Shown: one piece after another, positions 1 to 10,729 of the stretch
Numbering within the stretch: the first letter of the stretch is position 1
How the letters are laid out: every line of letters begins with the position of its first letter
Source: Metopolophium dirhodum
Lineage: Eukaryota; Arthropoda; Insecta; Hemiptera; Aphididae
Assembly (NCBI RefSeq): GCF_019925205.1
Contig: NC_083565.1
Span: 37,848,241 to 37,912,240, forward strand
Length of the DNA stretch: 64,000 bases
Direction of reading: 5' to 3'
Position numbers and translations under genes: made by a program
Notes under the pieces: model-generated
What the model was told of the DNA's origin: nothing
The model's input: the letters and a program-made list of their open reading frames with translations, nothing else
Database searches by the model: none

Positions 1-2410
1 TTTGAGGCATTTGGTTATGATATTATGTTTCACTGTTAACTGAACACCACAGTTTCTTCCTTTGCCAAATGATTGTTTTTTTTATAAAACTATGAATTAA
101 TATTATGGTATAATCAATGTTTAATAAAATTAATTTGTTTATACTGTGAGTCACATAATCAGGATTTGAAATCGATTTTAAATATCGATATGAATCGTCA
201 AAAATAATCTAAGAAATCAAAAGTGATATTAAAATAAGACATTTTTTTTATGAAATCAAAAGAAACATTAAATCGACGGTTAATTTGGTGAAATAACCAA
301 TATCATTTTTTAATAGGTATACGAATCGATTAAAAATTAAAAAAGTTCAATTTAAAATTCATTAACAACCAATAGGTCTTTAATGTTGTTTATATGTAAA
401 TAATAAATAACTAATATAACAATTCTTTTGCCTGTTACGCAGACCCGAAAATATTGACAGGTTTCTCGTAGTTAGAAATCAAAATCAAAATCGTAAAAAC
501 GTGAAACTGATATTTTAAATTCGAAAAATTGAAAAATTTTGTTCAAAATCTAATCGAAAATATTAATACAATTGAATCGATATTGTGCGTCAATATTCAA
601 ATCATGAAACTATAATAATATAGTCAGTAAATTACTTTAAATTTTAATCAGAAAATACTAATACGTATCGACAAGTGGAATTGAAATTGAATTCAACATT
701 TTTCATTTTGATTTCAAGTTATATTATGCTTGGGAAATTATTTTGTTATTTTTATTATATGTTGTACATTAATAACTGATTGTAAATTGTCACCCGAATA
801 GTGAATTGATCAAATAATCGAAAAGCAATAATATTATCCATGTCTCGTTAGAAATACATAAAATAATACTCTCTGAAGTGTAAATTATTGTTTCTTTTAA
901 ATAAATTGATGATTAAACAATTTTGATTTTATTTGATGGTTTCGAGCACACAACATTACTTACAATATTAATTATACTTTATTGTTATGATTTTAATATT
1001 GATTAAATGATTTAAGTAACGTTCACGTTTTATATCTGTTTATATTTTGTGTCCATTTCTACATTTTTTTTTTTTAAATAGATTGAAGCATTTTCATTAC
1101 ATTTTATATTATAAAATGTAACAAGTCAGAAATTCAGTCATTAAATTTTAGCGATTTATTTTATATCATTAATTTGTATAGTATACATATTATTACATAC
1201 ACGCTTTTATAGTGATACTTATAATACTATTATATACAATTATACATATTTTACGAAATTTAGTTTTTTTTTAAATTATATTTCAAATACAGTTAGTTCA
1301 CAAGTATTTTTAAACATTTATAAGTCATGGCCTTTAAAAATTGTTTAAATCATTAATAATAATTATTTTCTTATTCTATTTGAGTGCGATTGATGTTTAA
1401 AAAAAATATTTGAACTCTCAAGGGTAAATGTCTTAAAGAATAACGACGTATAAAATAATAAAGTATATTATTTTGAAATAAAACGTTTCATTTTTTTTAT
1501 TTGAATTTGAACGATATTTATGAACATAATTTAAGAGGATTGGATAAAATAATAATTATACTTACAGATTGCAATTAAAAATTTGATTTTGGACATGAAA
1601 GTGACATTTGTGGTTCAGTGAACAGAAAAAACTGACTTTTTAACTTCGACTTAGGATCATGAGGGAGGCATACAGCGATTATTAACAATATTTATTTTAT
1701 TTTTTCTACATTTTAGACGACAGACTCTTTTTGACTCAAATGTTATAGGATTATACGAATAAATGGCCACAAAATAAAATATTCTGTAAATTATATATTT
1801 AACTACACGTAACCATTGAAATCCGTGGAGAGGTTCATTTACATTTATTCGGCTTCATATACCCACCAAAATACAAAAGTAAACATTTAAAACAGCAAAA
1901 TTGTACTGTCATTGGATGTTTATTTTTAATTTCATGCGTTCCACGTTTACATTTAGAATGATTTAAATAATTCTCTATAATATAAATTTGCAAAAGATTT
2001 ATGCTAAATGAACGCAGCGAGTTCAGTGAGGTTTGATGCTTCTTTTTTTTTTTTCGTTGTGACATTTCAATTTTCCCGAATGACGGAGTGTACATAACAA
2101 GATGAAAAACAAACACAATTTATTTACTATTCAACCGGCTATGTATATCTGACTTTCAATCAAATTTGTTCATAATTAAAAATTATGCCAAGTTTTCCAA
2201 CATAACTGAAATGCAAACCAAACAAAAAAATTACTGTAAATACTCAGTTTTTAAAATAATATTTAACTGCTAAAGGTGTGATGAATTCCTAAGGTATAAC
2301 AGGTGTTGATTTAAATTATTCACAAACAGCCATCAAATTCAATTTTTCAATTCTGAGATTTATAAAAAATTATAATATTAAAAACTGAACATACACTCTC
2401 ACAATTAAAT
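1..2410. other. A+T-rich non-coding DNA
   Basis: No convincing gene is visible. The stretch is dominated by A/T runs and short palindromic TAATATTA-type motifs. The only internal structure noted is a possible foldback repeat at 160-720, listed separately. Open frames here are short, biased to Lys/Asn/Ile/Phe and without recognisable domains. Confidence 0.6.
160..720. repeat. possible non-autonomous DNA element (CAGGxTTGAAATC ends)
   Basis: The left end reads CAGGATTTGAAATCGATTTT. The right end near 707-718 reads GATTTCAAGTT, roughly its reverse complement. Between them lies a simple A/T-rich interior with many ATCGAT and AAATCGA motifs. Similar left ends occur at 33193 (GGGGCTTGAAATCAATTTC) and 60450 (CAGGGCTTGAAATCAGTTTC), so this looks like a dispersed family. 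I found no clean target duplication, so the borders are approximate. Confidence 0.35.
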
Positions 2411-2417
2411 TTTAAAA

Positions 2418-2564
2418 ATGTCAACAAACACAAAAAAAAAAGTAATTTGATCAAAAAAGACAGTTCGACATCAAAGGTACATCCCGAAAATAATTTAGAT
2501 GACATGTTTGAATTTTATGCTCGAATAGTCAAGTTAGTAATACTCAGAAAAGATGACACGGATG
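2418..2564 (+). pseudogene. possible first coding exon with a 1-nt frame break
   Basis: An ATG at 2418 is followed by Ser-Thr-Asn-Thr-Lys codons, then a run of A. After the run, an open frame one base out of register reads roughly NLIKKDSSTSKVHPENNLDD followed by MFEFYARIVKLVILRKDDTD. It ends at a good splice donor, GATG|GTAAGT at 2565. The composition is more protein-like than its surroundings. In the sequence as given, the ATG frame hits TGA just after the A-run. Either the homopolymer is miscounted, the exon is broken, or the start lies elsewhere. I do not recognise the family and see no following exon that clearly joins it. Confidence 0.3.
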
Positions 2565-2771
2565 GTAAGTGGAATGGAGTATAAATAATTATTTTCAACT
2601 AAAAAACGAAGGGAATTTTATATCAGTTTTAAAATTAATTTAATTCGGTCTAACGCCAGACAAAATTACTGGAATACGGATTATAATATTTTGTCGAATT
2701 ATTATTAAAATTATTTTATATTTACTTTAGAAATATCTTTCTGAAAATTTATGTCCAGGACTATTGCATAA

Positions 2772-4196
2772 ACTTACAGGAGGACTTAGACAGATTTGTT
2801 AAGTGGGCTGTAAATATTGTATTAGGTATCTCTTAACATTAATTAATGTAAATATAAAATGCCCTTCACTATACGCCGTTATCCTCGTTTATTCTCCTAT
2901 TCGATTAATGGAGCCGTCCTTATCTCCGTCTATGGTGAAGTTTGCGATCTTGGTTTCATCTTGGTTCCTTTTCCGCACCCTAGAGCCCATATTGATCATA
3001 TTACGTGCTAGGCAAACGAGGTATTATGTTTCATCGCTGGAGAATTTAAATTTTCAAGGTATTTAAATGCATTGTACTGTGCACTAGTTATGCCCATTAT
3101 TGAGTATGGTTCAGGGACGACGCTACACTGGGGCAAGGGTGGGCAAGTGCCCTCCCCCAACATTTGATTTTGCTCTTTCCCTATAATTTAATGTTGACAA
3201 TTTTAATACAGTCTGAAAATGCATTCTAAATTTAGCATTTCATTAATTTGTTATGTTATCACTGATTAGATAAGATACATCATTTTCTATAATTTATAAA
3301 ATAGTATTTATTCCTCCAAAGAGTTTTTGGACTTAAGTTATATTATATTGAGTTTGATTGTTGTATTCCAATTAAATATGCTTTTTTTGCACATTTAGAA
3401 ATAAAAATACACAATTTAGTTAATACTAACTGCACACTTTCTAAAATCTCATTCGTTAAACAGTAAAAAGTTATGTATTGCTACTTACAAAAAAAAAAAA
3501 AAAATGAGGGACATGTTATGTCTGACTGTAGTTCATTAGTTGTGATGATAATATAGCAGGTCCATATTTTTGATTATTTATTTGGAAACATAGCATAATA
3601 TAACAATTTTAGCACTACTTTCCTGAAAATATGGTATGTATAAACTAATTAATGTGTGATCGAGTATCCATACATAAATGACCCACCAGAAAAAAATTTG
3701 GCCCGGTATCGCCCTCCTAATAAAAAATATCTGGCTCTGCCACTGGTGTGGTTCCGTGGTGTGGAATCCTCACCTTATGGTACACTACAGCAACAAATCG
3801 AGCGTGTTCTTAGCACAAGTTTCTCAGCTTCGCTGTGTTCAAGTTGAATATCGCCAACCCATGAAGTCATGACTATACGCCAGTGATCTACGACTCGAAC
3901 CTACTATCTCTATCCGGTCGCTGTGTGGCAGACGACTTAACCTTTCTTCAGAATATCATATCATGTGGTAAAATTGATTCTCCTTCAACACATTAGCTTT
4001 AGAGTTCCAACGCGCCCTACCGTAACATTGCTACGTTCACTGTACCGTTATGTGCTACTGATTACCTGAAAATGAACCTCTCTCTCACCGTATGAGGCAA
4101 GCCAATCCAGACACCTCCTTCACCCATTGTAATTGATTATGTTGTTTTCATTACCTATATCTTAAATGGCCCATCAAGTTTAAATAAATAAATAAT
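2772..4196 (+). mobile_element. LINE 3' fragment (Jockey/CR1-like reverse transcriptase C-terminus), decayed
   Basis: Read with frame changes, the plus strand gives the usual C-terminal part of a LINE reverse transcriptase. A segment like DLDRFVKW is followed by YSINGAVLISVYGEVCDLGF, then IDHI, then YLNALYCALVMPIIEYGS. After the hAT insertion it resumes with VVWNPH, and further on come the LPENEPLSHRMRQANPDTSF-like residues typical of these tails. The copy ends in a TAAATAAATAAATAA tail near 4180. Several stop codons show that it is dead. The catalytic palm is missing, so it is 5'-truncated. The clade is uncertain. Confidence 0.8.
3112..3745. mobile_element. non-autonomous hAT-like element inside the LINE fragment
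   Basis: The element starts CAGGGACGACGCTACACTGG and ends CTGGCTCTGCCACTG, an imperfect terminal inverted repeat of hAT type. It is flanked by GTATGGTT (3104-3111) and GTGTGGTT (3746-3753), an 8-bp target duplication with one mismatch. It interrupts the LINE coding frame exactly: EYGS lies before it and VVWNPH after it. No transposase is inside, so it was mobilised in trans. Confidence 0.8.
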
Positions 4197-4239
4197 TTTT
4201 ATGATATTTTATCGTGATCCTTAATTTCTTATACCTTCC

Positions 4240-4500
4240 GTGTGGCGTTTCGCTTTCCATCGATAGTCGTAATGATCAAGTACTCGACTATTGGCTGAAG
4301 TTTAAGAAACATTCGAACGACACGCTCAAGTACCTACGTCAACTATCTACGTCGAGCTACTCGTCATGGGACTCGGCCATCCAGTGCCAGTGTGTCCCTC
4401 CAACGAGTACACCCCACAGACGTCATCGAACCCCTGAAAGGCGAGTGGGTCGTAAACGCCGGGAACATTTTCTACAACGAGGATAATATGTCAAAGATAT
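4240..4500 (+). pseudogene. decayed coding-like patch, unknown family
   Basis: The base composition rises towards that of coding DNA, and two overlapping plus frames give plausible peptide text. One reads RNDQVLDYWLKFKKHSNDTL. The other reads HPTDVIEPLKGEWVVNAGNI followed by FYNEDNMSKI and a stop. No single frame stays open throughout, which suggests an old exon or retrocopy with frameshifts. It sits directly downstream of the LINE tail. I do not recognise the protein, and no splice sites are clear. Confidence 0.25.
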
Positions 4501-5140
4501 GATATTTAAATCGTTCGACAAAAACTGTACCCACACAATTTCCGTTGGTCGGCAAAACCTGAGTTAAAATCACTCGTTAGAAAAATGGACTGTGCTGAAG
4601 AAAACGGTATATTATGAACTCGAAACATTTAATTTTATCATCAAGTTGACTTTAAGTCTTACGGTTACGGTTTCCTCTTGCGGCTAGTAAAATTCATGTA
4701 CGCGGAATGTGCGATAGTTGAAGAAGAGTAATCCTAAAATACCGAGTAAGAAAGTTTCATAATATTATAATAATAGACGGACGCAGACTAATTAATGTCA
4801 ATTACCTTTGATGTTATACTTCCGACCGTTAAAAGTCACCACGGTCTGCAGGGTAAATTTTTCTTTTTTCAATTCTGGTTACTATAGATTCAACAGTCTA
4901 AAATAGTATAATTAAAAAACCCCATTTAAAGGTTTTTCAGTTACCCTTGTTAAAACATTGTATCTAAAAAAAATATATATTTAATCTAATATGATAATCT
5001 ATGTGGGTATATAAAAATGAATGTTTGTCTGGTTTTCTGTCTTTCTGATCATCATAAATAGAAAAAAAATAATCGCATAGTTTGGATTTAGTTCATAATA
5101 TAAACTATTAGTATAAAACAAAATATATCTTAACTCTAAG
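4500..5140. other. non-coding stretch
   Basis: Nothing recognisable was found: no open frame with domain features, no clear repeat and no RNA gene. Confidence 0.5.
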
Positions 5141-6690
5141 TAAACATCATGATCTATATAATATCACAATTATCAGATATTATCACGTTTTGAGACTTGG
5201 AAATAAGTTGTGCTTAAAATCTCTGCACTTTTATATTTTACACTTTGTTAAAAACGACTTATAAAAGGTCACTTTCTTGTGTTCAGCGTATTCACCGAGC
5301 CAATCATTTACCAAACGATTATGCGTTTATGTGTCTCACACATATTCCGGTAATGTATGTAATATATTTCTACTCTATTTATCTGTCACTGTTCGTACCT
5401 TTAATAAACCAACTACGTTGAATATAGCGTACCAGTATAACGTAAGTCATATACGATTAAATATTTTATTCATATTTGGGTACGCATTACGTTTGTTTTC
5501 AAGAAAAGCGTTTTAAACGATCAAAAAAATATTATTAAACATAATATGATTATTATAAATTTTAATCACTGGGTGAAATATTCGTTTTCTCGAGCACATT
5601 ATATTATGACTAGCAAGTAGCAACTATTGGATACGGGTGAAAGTGGGTATGGATATTATAAAATTATAGGTAGTCCATAGCTATTACTTATACTTATTAC
5701 AATATTATTATTTGTCAAGCGAAGTTATAATCAAGCACATTACATTTGTGATCCAAAAATATATCTCGAATCACATAATAAATCATGATCTATATATGTA
5801 TAATGTCAGTTATTAAGATCCTTTAAAAATACTAATGGAGGCTAACCGATTATCATTCATAACGTTGTGGTACGTCAATAAGTTGTGTTTAAAATCTTTC
5901 TGTCTTTATATATTTAAGAATTTATTTTAAAAAAAATGTTAACTTATAATAAGTAATTTGCTTGTGTTCTGTGTGCGCCGAAACAGTAATTTATAATATT
6001 TAAACTATTTTGCGTTGATATCTCTCTCGCATTTTCTCGTGATGTATCTAACAGATTTTTCTTTTATTTATCTGTCACTGTTCGTACCGGTAATACACGT
6101 TGAATGTAGCGTACCGGTAGGATAAGTCAGTTAGTCATATTTTATATAATTAAGGGGCCCGGTGACTGTTTTTCAAATTTTTCTCAATTCTATAAAATTT
6201 TGAAATTATATTTTATATTTTAGTTGCCACCTCAATTATAATAGGATTTTGGTAACTATTTTTTTCTGATTTTTTATTTTATTTTAAATAATGGTAGATA
6301 TATAATATAATTTGTAAAAAATGCATAAAATTGTATTATTTTTGAAGACATCTTATAAAGATTGGGATTGAAATATTGAAAAACGAAGTTTAATATGTAG
6401 CTTGTAGTATATAATTACCCTATATTAGTTTTAAAAAAAAATTATTTAATTTGATTGATTTTACAGAGCAGGATCGTTATTCCAGTAGAGGTTATTGGAC
6501 ATGATATTCGGGTTCGCCTTACTTTTGTTTTCAATAAAGGCGTTTTATTCGATATGAACTACTCTATAATAATAATTATTAAAGAGATCATTAATTCAAA
6601 TTTTAATCGCAGGGTGAAATATTCGTTTTCTCAAACTTATAATAAGAACAGCAGGTGTTGGATACGGGTCAACGCGTTTTAATATTATAA
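5140..6690. repeat. diverged direct duplication, two copies
   Basis: Several blocks occur twice in the same order. CATGATCTATAT is at about 5148 and 5785. AATAAGTTGTG(C/T)TTAAAATC is at about 5201 and 5878. TTTATCTGTCACTGTTCGTA is at about 5378 and 6067. GGGTGAAATATTCGTTTTCT is at about 5571 and 6613. TTGGATACGGGT is at about 5628 and 6658. The second copy is longer because of extra DNA around 6150-6460. No coding frame is conserved between the copies. Confidence 0.75.
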
Positions 6691-9600
6691 TATTATAGTC
6701 ATTACAATATAACTTTTATTTGTTATTCGTCAAGCGAAATATATTACTGCAGACTCGTATCGGTACATATTAATTTAAATTTATACGGTTTCTTAACCAT
6801 TACGAAGCTATGATTATAATATTGTTGAAATGGAAATTAAATACAACCAATTCTTCATTAATAAATTGGTCGTAAATAGTGAGTCGATGATTATTATACG
6901 ATGAATAGATACAATATTATCGCGCAAGGTGTCAAGGGCACAAGGCATAATATTATTCGAATAAAACTACCCTAAAAATATACACAAAGGGTATCAGCAC
7001 GTATGAATAACAGAAAATCTTTAAAAAAAAAATTACTCGAACGTAACATTACATAACAACACGTATTACGTCATTACGAAAATATTATAATATTATAATA
7101 TTATGCATACTCTATTTTGTCAACCAGAGCAGTGGTACGCTCTAGTAATCGTGTTAACTCGTATATTTTCCTCTCGGATGTTTTATGTGTTATGCAAATC
7201 GTAAATTTCCCAAAGTAGGTACGAGGGACGATAGTCTTCATGAATAACACAATACTTCAGTTTCAAAATTAAGTGTACATTACAATTTACGAAAACACGT
7301 TGTTGAGATAGAAATATATTGATCGCATGTTTTTTTTTTTAACTTCTGCGACCACATAAATAATATGATGTGTACCTAAGTACCATCTACCACCAATGTA
7401 CCTATAACCCACTTATTATACCGATTTTACGAAAGTAAAACACAATGTATTAAATATAATATAGAAATATATATATATTATATATACCTATAAAAGATAT
7501 AACTGACTTTTGGAATAAATGTTGTTCTAATAAATATTTTAAATATTTTATTTATATATTATTTATAGTCACTTGTGCTACACATACTATATTATAAAAA
7601 AAAAAATATTTTTATTTTTTAACACTGAAAATAAAAAAATTAAAATTTGATTTACATTTTTTTGGATATATTCAAAATATTTAATTTGTGAATCTGATTA
7701 AAAGAACAATTTTGATAGTAAAAACATTTATCTAAGTCAAGAAGTTTATGTTTTAGAATTTTTAAAATATCAATATTTTTTTTTGGGAATTTGCTGACAT
7801 GAGTATATTTTTTAAATTATTTACTAATCATATAATTTTTACAATTTTTGTCATACGTTTAAGTAGCATCATTTTTTTTTCTGTTACACCTTGTATATGT
7901 TATGTTATTATATTTGTGCATCAAAACCGTAAGCCAGTAACCTCGAACTTATCGGGATTACAAATACAATGCAATTTCCTTTCGAACGATTTCGAGATTA
8001 TGACAGGGTATTTTGTAAGTATCGAACAACAAGGTCCACGGATGAAAAGTTGCATTTTGACAACTCCACTCCTGTTTATTATATTAGAAAACTTTGTGCA
8101 AAGTATACACAACTGTGGACCTTCATAAAAGGCCAAAAAAAAAAAAACTTTTGCAAATTTCTAAATAAATATTATAACTTTTACTAAAGTAAAACTATGT
8201 CGTCTAAAGTTTCATAACATGAACTATTGTTACTTATAAAATATAAGGGTGAAAAGTGCATCACGAGGATTTGACTGCTGAAAATATTATTGTTCTTCGC
8301 AGTTGATATTCTTATATTAATTACGTCGTTTTTCACATTTTCCTCTGTAATTATTCTTATAATTACCTCAAAAATGGTCTAAATTAAAATAAAACAAAAA
8401 CCGAGAAGTTGGTCTGCTCACTGCCTGTATTCTATAACTTTAACAGTAGTTAGTTTTTGAGCGTGCATCGACGTTATTTAGGTCATCGTCAACCGACGTA
8501 TTGGAAAGTGTCGGCCTTTATTTCTAAAGTGATAGAAATTAAAATCTGGTTTTTAGCAGTTTTTTGAAATTTGTCGTGGGATTTTCCCGTTGTATTAAAG
8601 AAATATTGAGAAAATAGAAAAATTACCTGTTGAAAGTACCATCTTGATCCAATTTGATAACTGATAATATACCATAATATGTAGAAATCAAAGCAATCCT
8701 TCTGGTAGAAATATTGTATACCAGATAAAAAAAAATTAAATAAACCCCATTGTAAAATTACTCTCTTCCTAGAATCTAAAATAGTGTCTATATTATAATT
8801 TGCAGTATTTTCGAAAAATATCTATATGAATAACTCCTATGACAGATTATGTATTAAATTTTCACAATTTAAAAATAATTATCAACAAGTATTATAAATC
8901 AATATAAAATTAAGAAATGTTAAATGCCTACAAAATATAGTTTCAAATTAGTTAATTATTTTGAAAATCGCATTAAGTATATAGTATATTGTTTCAGATT
9001 TTTACGATTAATATTTTTTTGATACCAACTACAAAGTAACGAAAAATCTTTTCAAGATTAATCTAGTAATAACTAATATTATATGGGTACGTAATTACGT
9101 TTGAATATCCAATATCTTCAATGTGATTAAATTACAATCGCTTATCAAAATACAAAAGTCAAAAACAAACGTATGCAAATATAATTATTGGATCAAAATG
9201 TTGAGTCTTTATATAATCCCTACGATTACAACATAAATCCAAAATCGAGTTTGTAAATAAATATTCCATTAGTTTAAATGTTTTTTTTTTTTGAATTATT
9301 TGGAAAACAGCTAAATCAAATTTGCAACTATTAGCATTTTTCTTCTAAAAATAGTGTTTTCCGACACACAAAAAAAAATCACTTATCATTATAAAACAAT
9401 AAAACTTCCATCGCTCTGCTATTAATCTATAACAACACATAAAGTAGGTATCGAATTTTCTTCACAGTTACTAAACAAATACTTTTTTAAAATTCAGCAG
9501 TGTCTACACGAAACGGTGTTTATAGGGACATTCTTATTTAGAAAATACTCAAACCTTTAGAAAGTCTAAAATAAAAATAACTAATGGGGAAAAAGTTTGA

Positions 9601-10600
9601 TAAAAAAAAGAGTTATTGATCATTAATACTACCTATTGAAACAATGCAACATATTGTTATGTAATATATTTTAGCATTGTATTTTTCTCTGATATTTTTC
9701 ACAAGTATTTGTTTTAATATCAACAACGGATGCATTCGATATAAAATACGAAAATAACTTATTGAACAAAAAAAAAATTAAATTAAATAATAAGTTTAGA
9801 ATTTAAATTCCTACCTATAATATTATGAAATCTGATTTTATTTCACTTGATGATATTCACGGAAAAATAGTTTCAACGGGGTAATTTTGTATTAATTTTT
9901 TTAATTTTTATTGGAGAAAGAATGTTATAATATTCCTCTGAAAATGCGTAATGGTAGGCTTACCAGAACCCATCCATTACAGTATTACAACAATTTGATC
10001 AATTTGTTATTTTTTTTTATTATTATTTTACACGCCTCACCTGTTTAGAAAATATTTTTTCTTTTGAATACACTGCGCAAATATGTCTGTACAAAACTAA
10101 AAGGTTAATACTCAATCATTTTAATATTAATTCTATATATTTTAATTTAATAAAGTACGCATGCCATGGAAAATCATAATAATAAAAACAAAATCGTTAT
10201 ACAGGAATCAAAGAATAAAAAAAAAAACAACACCAACAATGGCGATATCATGACGTGATGTAAAATACACAAATAATAACAATAATAATGTTCACACAAG
10301 GAACCTCGGCTAAAAATGTACAAAATAATAGTTAATTTTTTTGTGAAAATATTTGTTTGAAAATAATATTTAAATAATAAATATTAGGTAATTAAACTTG
10401 GAGCATAATAATTAATAATCTATAAATAAATCGATTATTATTTAACTTTGATATTTTCAACATTAAACGATTATTGCTTTAAATCTGATCGAATATAGGT
10501 AGCCATATATCCAATATAAGTAATATTATAATTGTGTTTAGCAAAACACACACACACACACGACTAATATTTTTACACTTTATTACAGTTTAGTTCTAAA
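6690..10600. other. A+T-rich non-coding DNA
   Basis: No gene is supported. Palindromic TATAATATTATAATATTATG runs lie near 7085-7105 and a TA-rich run near 7470-7490. A slightly more complex patch at 7920-8130 has open frames on both strands but no domain. One end of a dispersed repeat (7799-7905) is listed separately. Confidence 0.5.
7799..7905. repeat. dispersed repeat end ending in a CCTTGTATA motif
   Basis: This block resembles 18405-18520. Both contain AAATTATTTA(C/T)TA, then ATATAATTTT, then TCATACGTTTAA, and finish at a (A/C)CCTTGTATAT motif. The terminal CCTTGTATA also resembles the right end of the foldback element at 15833-16469. It is probably a fragment of an old non-autonomous DNA element. 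A 109-codon open frame runs through it but looks like translated repeat DNA. Confidence 0.35.
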
Positions 10601-10729
10601 ACAGTTATCGCATCACGCGACCACTGCTGCTGCAGCTGAAGAACCCATTTTTGTAATCTCATATATCTTAGCGGCTTAACCAAGTTTTCTTTGTTGCTAC
10701 ATAATTGTTTTTACTCGACTACTAAAATT

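Noticed and set aside
7799..8128. 109-codon plus-strand frame as a membrane protein gene
   Set aside because: Its first third is a dispersed repeat also found at 18405-18520. There is no domain, and overlapping frames exist on both strands.
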